Shown here: piece after piece, positions 19,921-28,497 of the stretch | Layout of the letters: each line of letters opens with the position of its first letter | Numbering within the stretch: the first letter of the stretch is position 1 | Position numbers and translations under genes: made by a program | Notes under the pieces: generated by a model | The model's database searches: none | What the model saw: the letters and a program-made list of their open reading frames with translations, nothing else | What the model was told of the DNA's origin: nothing | Assembly: GCA_006738865.1 (NCBI GenBank) | Contig: AP019701.1 | Coordinates: 5,095,974 to 5,159,973 of the forward strand | Reading direction: 5' to 3' | Source of the DNA: Allostella sp. ATCC 35155 | Lineage (GTDB): Bacteria; Pseudomonadota; Alphaproteobacteria; ATCC43930; Allostellaceae | Length of the DNA: 64,000 nt

Positions 19921-21090
19921 ATGAAGAAGGTGTTGTTGGGCAGCACCGCCCTGATCGCCGCCGGCGTGCTCGCCGTGCCGGCGATGGCGCAGTCGGCTGC
20001 GCCGGGGAAGCAGCCGCAGCCGCTTCGGCTCGGCCTCGGCGGTTACTTCCAGGCGTACGGCGTCTATGTCAGCCAGCCCGACGGCGTTGGCGAGTATGGC
20101 GTCAATCGTCGCGAATTCGACATCAAGCGCGAGGCCGAGATCTTCTTCACCGGTGAGGTGAAGCTGGACAACGGCCTGACGGTCGGTGCCCAGGTCCAGC
20201 TCGAAGCGGAAGTCTGCTCCGACCAGATCGACGAGAGCTACCTGTACTTCCAGGGCGGCTGGGGTAAGCTGATCCTGGGTTCGGAGAACTCGGCCGGTTA
20301 CCTGCTGTCGGTCGGCCCGCCCTCCGTGGACGGCAACTTCGACGGCCTGGACCCGAACTACCGCATCATCAACGGCATCGGCTCGGGCGCGCTGAACCGC
20401 GCGGGTGAGGCGTGGCTGACGAACATCTCCGGCGACTCGGAGAAGTTCACCTACATCTCGCCGCGCTTCGCCGGCTTCCAGGTCGGTGTGTCGTACACGC
20501 CGGACAACTCGGAAGAGGCGACGGCCGGTCAGGTTCGCGCCAAGGGTGGCTCGTTCGCCGGCATGCCGACGAACAAGCAGTCCGACACCAGCGCCGCGCG
20601 TTGGGAAGACGTGATCGCGGTCGGCCTGAACTACACGAACAAGTTCGGTCCGGTCAGCTTCGCGGCGAGCGCCTCGTATGAGCATGGCTCGCTGTCGGGC
20701 TGCGTCGTCTCCGCCGCTTGCTCGGCTTACGACGACCGTCAGACCTGGGGCGCCTATGCCAAGGTCGGCTTCGCCGGCTTCGAGGTCGGCGGCGGCTACT
20801 GGGAAGACGACAACGGCCTGCGCGGCAGCAACAAGTCGAGCGCATATGGCGGTGGTCTCACCTACGGGTTCGGTCCGGTCGTGGTCGGTGCGTCCTACCT
20901 GAACTCCGAGCGTGAGCTTCCGGGCCTGAGCGAGGACAAGCTGCAGCGCGTCCTCGTCGGCGGTCGCTACACCTACGGCCCCGGCATGGACCTCCGTGCG
21001 TCGGTGCAGTGGTACGGCCTCGACAGCTCCAAGCCGACGGCCGAAGGCGACAGCTGGGCGTTCGTGCTCGGCACGACCGTCAGCTTCTGA
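19921..21090 (+). CDS. Outer-membrane porin
   Basis: A 389-residue precursor. The signal peptide MKKVLLGSTALIAAGVLAVPAMA ends at an AMA-Q cleavage site. The mature chain is a beta-barrel with alternating strands (GGYFQAYGVYV, LTVGAQVQLEAEV, LSSENSAG-like loops) and ends in phenylalanine (TTVSF), the outer-membrane insertion signal. It resembles the porins of Rhodospirillales (Porin_4 type). The start follows AAGGGGGA. Codon use is strikingly uniform compared with neighbours, as expected of a highly expressed gene, and it is followed by two hairpins. Confidence 0.92.
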   Translation: MKKVLLGSTALIAAGVLAVPAMAQSAAPGKQPQPLRLGLGGYFQAYGVYVSQPDGVGEYGVNRREFDIKREAEIFFTGEVKLDNGLTVGAQVQLEAEVCSDQIDESYLYFQGGWGKLILGSENSAGYLLSVGPPSVDGNFDGLDPNYRIINGIGSGALNRAGEAWLTNISGDSEKFTYISPRFAGFQVGVSYTPDNSEEATAGQVRAKGGSFAGMPTNKQSDTSAARWEDVIAVGLNYTNKFGPVSFAASASYEHGSLSGCVVSAACSAYDDRQTWGAYAKVGFAGFEVGGGYWEDDNGLRGSNKSSAYGGGLTYGFGPVVVGASYLNSERELPGLSEDKLQRVLVGGRYTYGPGMDLRASVQWYGLDSSKPTAEGDSWAFVLGTTVSF

Positions 21091-21092
21091 TC

Positions 21093-21110
21093 CTCTTCCA
21101 CTCGGAAGAG
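21093..21110 (+). terminator. First hairpin after the porin gene
   Basis: CTCTTCC (21093-21099) pairs with GGAAGAG (21104-21110) around an ACTC loop, two nt after the stop. It has no U-run and probably works with the following terminator, for example by protecting the mRNA 3' end. Confidence 0.5.
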
Positions 21111-21119
21111 CTTCGCGGG

Positions 21120-21146
21120 ACGGAGGGCCGAAAGGCCCTCCGTTTT
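21120..21146 (+). terminator. Rho-independent terminator of the porin gene
   Basis: ACGGAGGGCC and GGCCCTCCGT form a perfect 10-bp stem closed by a GAAA tetraloop (21130-21133), followed by TTTT (21143-21146). This is the clearest intrinsic terminator in the window. Confidence 0.9.
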
Positions 21147-21166
21147 GCGTTGGGGAACAGGCTGGG

Positions 21167-22408
21167 TCAGGCGGATCGTCGCTGCGACAGGTCCGCTTCG
21201 GCGATGGCTGCGATATCCGAGGCCATGTCCCGCATGCGCGCGATGCACGGGATCGGCTCGCGCAGCAGCAGGCGCTCGACTGCTGCCGGATCGGCCGCCT
21301 GGGCGGTTCGCGGCAACTGCTCCAGCGGCAGGGCCAGGGATCCCATGCAGCCGACTCGGCCGTCGGCGGCGATGCGCAGCTTGGCCAGTCCGCAGGGCGT
21401 GGCGCAGTGTGGCCCGACGAACGGTACGACCCAGGGCGTCAGGTTGCGAAAGCGGCCCTGCAGCACCGACGGCGGGGCGGAACTGTAGAGCGCGAGCCCC
21501 GGCAGGGCGAAGAGCTTCGTCATGTGGGCCGGCCCGCTATCCGCGAGGACGGCATAGTCGAAACCCCGGATTCCCCGCAGCAGACCGCCGACCGAGGGAT
21601 AGGCGTCGATGACCGGCAACTCCGGCGGCGGGTCGAGGGCCTCGCGGTAGAGCCGGCCCTGATGCTGGTTGTCGTTGAGACACAGGCTGACCGCGCCATG
21701 CCCTTTCAGAGCGTCGATCAGGGCGGCCGTCACCGCGGGCGGCAGCGTCCGCATCGGCGTCGATGACAGCGGCATCACGGCAATGCGCAATGGCCGATCG
21801 GCCGGCAGCGGGCGGGGTTCGGCGGGATGGTCGGATGACGGCGGCAGGCCGCCGAACGCGTCGAGAAGCTCGCCCTCCATGTCGACCGGCCAGATGTCGA
21901 TGTCGCGGCGGGACTCGAGATGACCGAGATCGACAACCACGTCGTAACGCCGCAGATCGCGCGCCGGCAGCCAGAGGGTGAAGACCTCGATGCCGCGGAC
22001 GGTCCGATAGATGTCGGCGGCGGCGCCGGCACAGAAAACCCCCAGGCCACGCAACCGGAAGCGCTGGCGCAGCGCCGCCAGGAACAGCAGGGTGCAGACG
22101 TTCGACCCCAGCGCCTGGCTGGGCAGCAGGAACAGGACTCGCCGACCGGAGAAGTCGAACGTCGGCCAGGCCGCGCGCGGCAGGCACGGCAGCGTGGCGG
22201 CCGCCGGCTCGATCCGGAACTGCTGCGGATGGCGGGCCAGGACGTTGCGCGAGAACTGGGCCAGCGACGTATAGCAAGTCTCGCCGCCGCGGCCGGACTG
22301 TTCGGTCTCGCGATCGGTGCCGGGCTGATGGAAGCGGAACTGGGAGGCGGCGCGAAAGGCCAGCAGGCCGGTTCGCGTCTGCCCCGACCGGGCGAGGTCG
22401 GCCATCAT
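21167..22408 (-). CDS. Glycosyltransferase family 9-like (heptosyltransferase-like) protein
   Basis: A 413-residue protein. The C-terminal half resembles GT9/heptosyltransferases: a Rossmann-like core, PLRIAVMPLSSTPMRTLPP, and FDYAVLADSGPAHMTKLFALPGLALYSSAPP, where the DSGPAHM motif corresponds to the GT9 acceptor/donor loop. The N-terminal half contains VLFLLPSQALGSNVCTLLFLAALRQRF. The start (MM at 22403-22408) overlaps the stop of the methyltransferase gene upstream. Probably adds a sugar to LPS or another envelope glycan. Assignment is by fold-like motifs, so moderate. Confidence 0.65.
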   Translation of the reverse strand: MMADLARSGQTRTGLLAFRAASQFRFHQPGTDRETEQSGRGGETCYTSLAQFSRNVLARHPQQFRIEPAAATLPCLPRAAWPTFDFSGRRVLFLLPSQALGSNVCTLLFLAALRQRFRLRGLGVFCAGAAADIYRTVRGIEVFTLWLPARDLRRYDVVVDLGHLESRRDIDIWPVDMEGELLDAFGGLPPSSDHPAEPRPLPADRPLRIAVMPLSSTPMRTLPPAVTAALIDALKGHGAVSLCLNDNQHQGRLYREALDPPPELPVIDAYPSVGGLLRGIRGFDYAVLADSGPAHMTKLFALPGLALYSSAPPSVLQGRFRNLTPWVVPFVGPHCATPCGLAKLRIAADGRVGCMGSLALPLEQLPRTAQAADPAAVERLLLREPIPCIARMRDMASDIAAIAEADLSQRRSA

Positions 22409-22962
22409 TTCACCGCGCGCAGCACGATGTCCGTCGATCGGATGACGTTCCAATAGGTGCGCGCCGCGAACGCGAGATCCTGGGGCGAGATCTCCCGCCG
22501 GCGCAGCCGGGTCAACCAGGGCTCCTCGGCCTGCGCGTCGGCCGAGACGATCTCGAAATCGACGTCGTTCATCAAGGCGAGCGGCGTGGCAGCCTGGCCC
22601 TTGGCTTGCCATTCGCGGTTCTTGGCCTTGGAGAACATCTCCAGCCCCTGGACGGTGATCGGCCGCACATGGGTCGGGTCGGTGATAAAATCGTCATGGC
22701 GTGGATGCGGCACGGCAATGCGTACCAGCGCTCCGGGCGCGCAAACCCGATAGATTTCCCGAACGATCCCGAGATAGACCGCCGGCGACTGGCCAAGATG
22801 CTCCAGCACATGGCTGAGAACGATCTCGCTGGCGCTGCCGCTTTCGAACGGCCAAGGCAGCTGCTCCAGATCGACCAGGAGATCCGGGTCGCAATGCGCC
22901 GCGTTGTCGACGTTGAGGAAACCCTCGAGCTTGCGGCTGCCGCAGCCGAGATTGAGCTTCAT
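22405..22962 (-). CDS. SAM-dependent methyltransferase (Methyltransf_11-like)
   Basis: A 185-residue protein beginning MKLNLGCGSRKLEGFLNVD, the SAM-binding motif I found in methyltransferases associated with glycan and sugar-nucleotide clusters. SEIVLSHVLEHLGQ follows as motif II and GALVRIAVPHPRHDDF as motif III. It is coupled by ATGA to the GT9-like gene, so it likely methylates the same glycan or its precursor. Confidence 0.78.
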   Translation of the reverse strand: MKLNLGCGSRKLEGFLNVDNAAHCDPDLLVDLEQLPWPFESGSASEIVLSHVLEHLGQSPAVYLGIVREIYRVCAPGALVRIAVPHPRHDDFITDPTHVRPITVQGLEMFSKAKNREWQAKGQAATPLALMNDVDFEIVSADAQAEEPWLTRLRRREISPQDLAFAARTYWNVIRSTDIVLRAVK

Positions 22963-23081
22963 GGCCTCGGATGATCCTTTCGAGAGCCGGTGGTATCATT
23001 CTTTCAACCCGCTCCGATGGTGGGGTTGGGGCAGTGTGGGGTCAAGGCGACACCCGCGAGCGACATCCGAGGAGGCAAGCG

Positions 23082-23798
23082 TTGGCCGCAGCCCAATCCG
23101 TCCAGACGGCGATCGAACCGTCCCGCACGATCGCCGACCGTCTGGCTGCCGTCCGCGCGGAAATCGACGTCGCCGCGCGCGCGGCCGGCCGCGAGGCGGC
23201 GTCCGTCGATCTGGTCGCCGTCGGCAAGACCTACGATGCGGACGTGATGGTCGAGGCGATCGAAGCCGGCCAGCGCGTCTTCGGCGAGAACCGCGTCCAG
23301 GAGGCCGCAGCCAAATGGCCGGCCTTGAAGGCGCGATGGCCCGACATCCGGCTGCACCTCATCGGGCCGCTCCAGACCAACAAGGTCAAGGACATCATCG
23401 GTCTCGTCGACGTGCTGCAGACACTCGACCGCGAGAGCTTGGCAGAGGCGCTGGTGCGGGCGCGCGATCGCGGCGCATCCCTTCCCGAGCTCCTCGTCCA
23501 GATCAATACCGGGCGCGAGCCGCAGAAGGCGGGGGTGGTGCCGGAAGATGCCGATGCCTTCCTTGCCCGCTGTCGCGACGGCAGGCAGCTGCCGGTCGGC
23601 GGTCTGATGTGCATTCCCCCTGCGGAGGAACCGCCGGCCCTGCACTTTGCGCTGCTGCGCGACATCGCCCGCCGCAACGGACTGGCTCAGCTCAGCATGG
23701 GGATGAGCGGCGATTTCGCGACGGCCGTGCGTTTCGGCGCGACGATGGTCCGCGTCGGCTCGGCGATTTTCGGGGCGCGAGCGGCCAAGCCCGCCTGA
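23082..23798 (+). CDS. YggS family pyridoxal phosphate homeostasis protein (TTG start)
   Basis: A 238-residue fold-type III PLP-binding protein. LVAVGKTYDADVM carries the PLP lysine (Lys49), followed by FGENRVQEAAAKW and HLIGPLQTNKVKDI, and near the end LSMGMSGDFATAVRFGATMVRVGSAIFG, all diagnostic of YggS/PLPBP. These proteins buffer PLP and have no known enzymatic activity. The start is TTG at 23082, six nt after a perfect GGAGG (23071-23075). The upstream ATG in frame (22971) lacks a ribosome site. Confidence 0.93.
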   Translation: MAAAQSVQTAIEPSRTIADRLAAVRAEIDVAARAAGREAASVDLVAVGKTYDADVMVEAIEAGQRVFGENRVQEAAAKWPALKARWPDIRLHLIGPLQTNKVKDIIGLVDVLQTLDRESLAEALVRARDRGASLPELLVQINTGREPQKAGVVPEDADAFLARCRDGRQLPVGGLMCIPPAEEPPALHFALLRDIARRNGLAQLSMGMSGDFATAVRFGATMVRVGSAIFGARAAKPA

Positions 23799-23802
23799 CC
23801 CC

Positions 23803-24321
23803 TCACCCCTCCACGGCAACGACCGTCCGCGGCGAGGCGTCTTCGAGGAGCAACAGAAGGTCTGCCGCGGCGAGTGCGACGCAGCCCTCGGTCGGACCGT
23901 AGCCCTCGCGGGCGAGATGCACGAAGACGGCGCTGCCGGCTTCGGGCACGGTCGGGTCGTCGTTGTGGCCGATCACGACCACGAGGTCGTAAAGGTGATC
24001 GTCGCGCCACATGCGCTCATGCCGGGCCGGGTGCGGCAGCCGGACCGGTCGGTTGTAGTCCGCGTGCCCGGGGTCGTCGCACCACCCGTCCGCCGGCGTC
24101 AGCGCCGCCGCCGGCAGGCTCGTTGCCGGCATAGCCAGCCGGTCCGGCCGATAGAGCAGCCGCCGCAGTGCGAAGCGCCCGACCGGAGTCGCACCGTCGC
24201 CTTCCCGCTTGTCGGCCCGGATGCCGCCGCGCCCGATCGCGCAGGCAAAGGTCCGGCCGCCGGCGGTCAGCACGCCGCGATGTTCGCCGGCCACTCGCAC
24301 GATCCATGCGTCCGCGGTCAC
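23803..24321 (-). CDS. L,D-transpeptidase family protein (YkuD domain)
   Basis: A 172-residue protein with a YkuD catalytic domain. VIGHNDDP and HLAREGYGPTEGCVALAAADL contain the His and Cys of the HxxxxxxxxxxSxGC-type site (here T-E-G-C). Members form 3-3 peptidoglycan crosslinks or attach lipoproteins. There is no signal peptide, which is unusual for a periplasmic enzyme, so it may be exported otherwise or act differently. The GTG start overlaps the ribA stop (GTGA), making it co-translated with ribA. Confidence 0.82.
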   Translation of the reverse strand: MTADAWIVRVAGEHRGVLTAGGRTFACAIGRGGIRADKREGDGATPVGRFALRRLLYRPDRLAMPATSLPAAALTPADGWCDDPGHADYNRPVRLPHPARHERMWRDDHLYDLVVVIGHNDDPTVPEAGSAVFVHLAREGYGPTEGCVALAAADLLLLLEDASPRTVVAVEG

Positions 24322-25463
24322 AGCAGGTGCCCGCTCTTCAGGGCCTTCGTCCGGAGGTATCCGGCATTGTGGTCGTTGCTGGGGAAGACATGCGCGACCC
24401 GCTCGACCACCTTGACGCCGCAATGGCCCAGCGCCTCGACCTTGAGGGGATTGTTGGTCATGAGGCGCACCTTGCCGAATCCCAGCTGGCGCAGCATCTC
24501 CGCTGCCGGGACGTAGATACGCTCGTCGGCATCGAAGCCGAGCTGCAGGTTGGCATCGACGGTATCGAAGCCTTCGTCCTGCAGCTGATAGGCCCGCAAC
24601 TTGTTCACCAGACCGATGCCCCGCCCTTCCTGGGCGAGATAGAGCAGGACGCCCGAGCCCTGCTGGGCGATCTCGCGAATGGCGCCGCGCAGCTGGTCGC
24701 CGCAGTCGCAGCGGAGGCTGCCCAGAAGGTCGCCGGTGAAGCACTCCGAATGAATGCGGGCGAGGATCGGCTCCTTCGGGTCCGGTTCGCCGACCATGAT
24801 CGCGATATGCTCGATGCCGCCGTCGGACGGCCGAAAGGCGATGATGCGCGTATTCTCGGCGCCGGCGAGCGGAACTCGCGCCTCGCCGACCCGGGTCAGG
24901 CGACGCGCGGCGTCGGCCGGATACCCGATGATGGCCGTCGCCTCGACGACCAGCAGGCCCTCCAGGCGCGCCCAATCGTCGATCGCCCGGTCCCCGACCT
25001 GCCCGGCCGCCGCCGTCACGGCCGCCGGCAGCAGGCGCGCGATCTTCGCCAGCGCGACCGCGGCGGTGTCGGCATCCGTCGGACGCGCGGCGGTGACGGC
25101 AACGACGGTCGGTGCAACCCCGGGGCGGGACAGCGGATCGGCCAGATCCCGCAGGGACCGAGCCGACGGGTCGCTCGACAGCGCCACCCGAACCACCCCG
25201 CCGCCGCCATTGCCCAGGCCGACGAGCGCCGCCCGGCGGCCGGTCATCGCCAAGCTCGGGCTGGAGCCGGAGAGTTGCACGAAGCGCGACAGGCGCGCAT
25301 CGGACAAGGCTTCGACCGCGAGGGCGAGGACCGCCCGGTCCCCTTCGCGGATGACGATCGGCTCACCGCGGCGGAAATCCGCCACGGCGCGATCCACGGC
25401 GACGCCTCCCGGCCCCTGGAAGGCGGCGCTGATATCGGACATACGAACTCTGCTGAGCGGCAT
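24318..25463 (-). CDS. ribA: GTP cyclohydrolase II with degenerate N-terminal region
   Basis: Opens GTP to start riboflavin synthesis. The C-terminal half (about 190-381) is a complete RibA: zinc cysteines in HSECFTGDLLGSLRCDCGDQL, catalytic region EGRGIGLVNKLRAYQLQDEG, and RLMTNNPLKVEALG. The N-terminal 190 residues resemble the layout of bifunctional RibBA but lack the DHBP synthase signature, as in other alphaproteobacterial RibA proteins. Two starts are possible, 25463 or 25442 (MSDIS); I prefer the first, with AGG seven nt upstream. It is coupled to the L,D-transpeptidase gene. Confidence 0.9.
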   Translation of the reverse strand: MPLSRVRMSDISAAFQGPGGVAVDRAVADFRRGEPIVIREGDRAVLALAVEALSDARLSRFVQLSGSSPSLAMTGRRAALVGLGNGGGGVVRVALSSDPSARSLRDLADPLSRPGVAPTVVAVTAARPTDADTAAVALAKIARLLPAAVTAAAGQVGDRAIDDWARLEGLLVVEATAIIGYPADAARRLTRVGEARVPLAGAENTRIIAFRPSDGGIEHIAIMVGEPDPKEPILARIHSECFTGDLLGSLRCDCGDQLRGAIREIAQQGSGVLLYLAQEGRGIGLVNKLRAYQLQDEGFDTVDANLQLGFDADERIYVPAAEMLRQLGFGKVRLMTNNPLKVEALGHCGVKVVERVAHVFPSNDHNAGYLRTKALKSGHLL

Positions 25464-25586
25464 GGCGTACCTGTAGCAGGATGGGATTACGTTGTGGCGT
25501 CTTCGTGCGTTCGACCCGTGTGCCTGTTCGTTGTGTCTCGGATTGCTTGGCGGCGGGAGCGACGAAGCTCAAATCGGGAGATGGGA

Positions 25587-26468
25587 ATGCCGGTGTTCCT
25601 CGGGTACGACCAGACCGCACTGGACGAACAATATAACGCCAGGGCTGCGGTTCCGGATCACCCCTCCGTGATTCAACGGTGGGACATCGCCGGCGCAGCG
25701 GCGCTGACGCGCCTCCGAGCGGAACTCGACGTCGCCTATGGCGACGGCCTGCGCGAAAGACTGGACATCTATCGGCCGGAACCGGCCGGTGCGCCGCAGC
25801 CCGTGCTGCTGTTCATTCACGGCGGATACTGGCAATGGCGCGACAAGAAGGATTTCGTCTTCTTGGCGGAGCCCTGGGTCGAGGCGGGCGCCGTCGTCGT
25901 CCTGGTCAACTATCCGCTGGCGCCCGCCGCAGCGATGGACGAGATCGTCGATGCCTGCCGCCGTGCGGTGGCCTGGACCGTGGCGCGCGTCTGCGGCCAG
26001 GACGGGGCGGCCAGACGGCTCTGGGTCGCCGGCCACTCGGCCGGCGGTCATCTGACGGCGGAAATGCTGGCGACGGACTGGCGCTCCTACGGCTTTGCGT
26101 TGCCGCCCGTCGCGGGCGGTCTCGCGATCAGCGGGCTCTACGAGTTGGAACCCATCCGGCTGTCCTACCTGAACGCGGTGCTGGGGATGGACGAGCAGGC
26201 CGCCCATCGCAACAGCCCGGCGCTGCATCCCCCGCGTGACGCTTCACCGCTCCTGTGTACGGTCGGCGGAACCGAGACGGCCGAGTTCCATCGCCAGCAG
26301 GCGGCGCTGGTCTCGGCCTGGCGTGCCCAGGGCCTGCCGGTCGAGACGATCGACGCTCCTGGCAGGAACCACTTCACCGTGCTGGATGCGCTTGCCGACC
26401 CGACCCATGCGCTGTTCCGTACCCTGCGGCTGCGCATGGCCGCGGAGACCGACGGGCGGCCGGAATGA
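25587..26468 (+). CDS. Alpha/beta hydrolase, kynurenine formamidase-like
   Basis: A 293-residue hydrolase with oxyanion motif HGGYW (78-82), nucleophile elbow GHSAGGH (Ser151) and a C-terminal His in GRNHFTVLD. HGGXW plus GHSAGGH is the pattern of eukaryotic-type arylformamidases, which hydrolyse N-formylkynurenine in tryptophan breakdown; no other kyn genes are nearby, so the substrate is open. I chose ATG 25587, six nt after GGGAG, rather than ATG 25581, which abuts it. Confidence 0.8.
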   Translation: MPVFLGYDQTALDEQYNARAAVPDHPSVIQRWDIAGAAALTRLRAELDVAYGDGLRERLDIYRPEPAGAPQPVLLFIHGGYWQWRDKKDFVFLAEPWVEAGAVVVLVNYPLAPAAAMDEIVDACRRAVAWTVARVCGQDGAARRLWVAGHSAGGHLTAEMLATDWRSYGFALPPVAGGLAISGLYELEPIRLSYLNAVLGMDEQAAHRNSPALHPPRDASPLLCTVGGTETAEFHRQQAALVSAWRAQGLPVETIDAPGRNHFTVLDALADPTHALFRTLRLRMAAETDGRPE

Positions 26469-26526
26469 CGGGCGCGGGCGAGCCGTGCTAGGGTCGCTTC
26501 CAATGGCCGCGGAGCGACCGTAAGCG

Positions 26527-27225
26527 ATGACGACCCAGAAAGCCGGAAAGCGACTTCTTCTCGTCGATGACGACGATGCCCTGCGCAGCTCGCTCGCCGA
26601 GCAACTGACACTCTACGAGGAATTTCAGGCGACCGAGGCCGAGACGGCGGCCAGGGGGCTGGAGCGGGCGAAGGCCGAGCCGTTCGACCTGATCCTGCTC
26701 GATGTCGGCCTGCCCGACATGGACGGCCGGGACGCGTGCCGCCTGATGCGCCGCAACGGCGTGCGCTGTCCGGTGATCATGCTGACCGGCGCCGACAGCG
26801 AGGCCGACACCATCCTCGGCCTCGACGCCGGTGCCAACGACTATGTCACCAAGCCGTTCCGGCTCGGCGTCCTGTTGGCCAGGATCCGGGCGCAGCTGCG
26901 CCAGCACGAGCAGAGCGAGGATGCCGTCTTCCAGGTCGGCCCCTATTCCTTCCGGCCGAGCGCGAAGCTGATGACCGACGCCAGCGGCAAGAAGAAGATC
27001 CGCCTGACCGAGAAGGAGACGGCGATCCTGAAGTACCTGTTCCGCGCCGGCGACCGGGCGATCGGCCGGGACCAGCTGCTGCACGAGGTCTGGGGCTACA
27101 ATGCCGGCGTCACCACCCACACCCTCGAGACCCACGTCTACCGCCTGCGCCAGAAGATCGAGCGCGACCCGCAGAAGGCGGAGATCCTGGTGACGGATCC
27201 CGGCGGCTACCGCCTCGTGCCATAG
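26527..27225 (+). CDS. OmpR-family response regulator, probable CenR ortholog
   Basis: A 232-residue regulator. The receiver domain has the acidic pocket LLVDDDDA, phospho-acceptor Asp59 in LILLDVGLPDMDG and Lys109 in VTKPF. The C-terminal winged helix runs from KKIRLTEKETAILKYLF to the end, with THTLETHVYRLRQKIE as recognition helix region. The pattern SEDAVFQVGPYSFRPSAKL recalls CenR, an essential envelope regulator of alphaproteobacteria, which is likewise an orphan with no adjacent kinase. The ortholog call is from memory of family patterns. The end overlaps the convergent MFS gene by 19 nt. Confidence 0.88.
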   Translation: MTTQKAGKRLLLVDDDDALRSSLAEQLTLYEEFQATEAETAARGLERAKAEPFDLILLDVGLPDMDGRDACRLMRRNGVRCPVIMLTGADSEADTILGLDAGANDYVTKPFRLGVLLARIRAQLRQHEQSEDAVFQVGPYSFRPSAKLMTDASGKKKIRLTEKETAILKYLFRAGDRAIGRDQLLHEVWGYNAGVTTHTLETHVYRLRQKIERDPQKAEILVTDPGGYRLVP

Positions 27226-28406
27226 GCGCGGCGGGCGGCGACCAGGGGCAGCACGGCGACGATCGGCAGCAGCGACAGGACCGCGACGAAGCGGCCGACG
27301 CTGGTCCAGTCGCCGAACAGGGCGAAGGCCTGGGCATAGGCGATCGGGCCGCCGATCACGCCGAGATTGCGCCCGACCATCAGGATCCCGAAGGCCTGGG
27401 CCCCGGCGCGACCGGGCCCCAGGATGATTCCGGGCAGCGCGAAGAGGCAGGTCGGCGTGATTCCGGCGCCCATGGCATAGACCACGAGGAAGGCCGCCCC
27501 GACCGCGTCCGGGCCGAGCCACGGCATGGCGATCCAGACGGCCGCCTGGGCGGAAAGCCCGACGAGGATCACCGCGCCGGGCGAGATGCCGGCCCGCAAT
27601 GCCCATCCGCCGACGAGATTGAACCCGCCGACGACCACGACCGGCAAGGTATAGGCGATGACCGCGCCTTCCTGGCCCAGCGCGTAGCGGTCGATCAGAA
27701 GCTGCGGCAGCCACGTCATGGTTCCGATGTACTGGCCGGACCACAGCATGAATATGACGGCCACCAGCAGGATCGCCCGCCGCTCGGCGGCCGAGGGCGG
27801 GGCGGCGGTGGCCGCTGTCGGCCGGGCGCCGAGATCGACCGCGCCCGAGCGATGCAGGACGAGGGTCCAGGCCATCGCCGCGAGCGCCACCGCGATCGCC
27901 AGCCACCACAGCGGCTGCCATTGGCCGGAGGCCAGGAAGGGGATCGCCAGCGCGCCCGCGAGAACCTGGCCGATCGGTATCCAGGTGGCGGTGAGGGCGG
28001 CCGCGATCGGCAGGTGGCGTGGCCCGGCATTGACGGTGGCGAAGGTCGGTCCCGCGATGGCGAGGATCGCGAAGCCGATGCCCTCCAGCGTGCGCGCCGC
28101 CAGCACGGTCGCGCCGTCCTCCGGCCGGGCGAGCGTCAGCGCGGTACCCGCCAGCGTCAGCCCGAAGGCCGCGACGAGGAACGGCAGGGCGCCATGGCGC
28201 TGCATCCAGCGGCCGAGGTTCCAGGACAGGACCAGCCCGGCCAGGGCGAATACCGACATGAAGCCGCCGGCGAGCACGCGATCATAGCCGTAGCGCTCGA
28301 TCATCAGCGGCAGCACCGGCGGCAGCTTGAACTGCTGGAAGGCTGCGACGACGGCGATGGCGAGACCGAAGAAGACTCCGGTCCAGTTGGTGGGGCGGTC
28401 GGTCAT
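27207..28406 (-). CDS. MFS transporter
   Basis: A 399-residue membrane protein with about 12 hydrophobic segments. The MFS A-like loop appears as LSWNLGRWMQRHGALPFLV after helix 2, and a similar cytoplasmic loop follows in the second half (GGWALRAGISPGAV). It resembles the cyanate/NimT-type MFS subfamily, but the substrate cannot be named. The ATG at 28406 is preferred over more upstream starts that would lengthen the N-terminus with arginine-rich sequence. It converges on the response regulator gene. Confidence 0.82.
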   Translation of the reverse strand: MTDRPTNWTGVFFGLAIAVVAAFQQFKLPPVLPLMIERYGYDRVLAGGFMSVFALAGLVLSWNLGRWMQRHGALPFLVAAFGLTLAGTALTLARPEDGATVLAARTLEGIGFAILAIAGPTFATVNAGPRHLPIAAALTATWIPIGQVLAGALAIPFLASGQWQPLWWLAIAVALAAMAWTLVLHRSGAVDLGARPTAATAAPPSAAERRAILLVAVIFMLWSGQYIGTMTWLPQLLIDRYALGQEGAVIAYTLPVVVVGGFNLVGGWALRAGISPGAVILVGLSAQAAVWIAMPWLGPDAVGAAFLVVYAMGAGITPTCLFALPGIILGPGRAGAQAFGILMVGRNLGVIGGPIAYAQAFALFGDWTSVGRFVAVLSLLPIVAVLPLVAARRAYGTRR

Positions 28407-28497
28407 GGGCGAGGGCGAGTGTCCGGTAGCCGGCGAGCCGGCGCAACCACGGCGATTGCCCCACCGGCCCAGACTGCTACGATGGCGGATCGAAACG

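Noticed and set aside
22963-23081. Possible small peptide (MASDDPFESRWYHSF...) before the YggS gene
   Set aside because: The tryptophan-rich start is curious, but there is no Shine-Dalgarno, and its frame continues as a shadow of the YggS gene.
24168-25580. Upstream extension of the kynurenine-formamidase-like frame across ribA
   Set aside because: It runs antisense to ribA and lacks motifs; the hydrolase starts at 25587 with a proper ribosome site.
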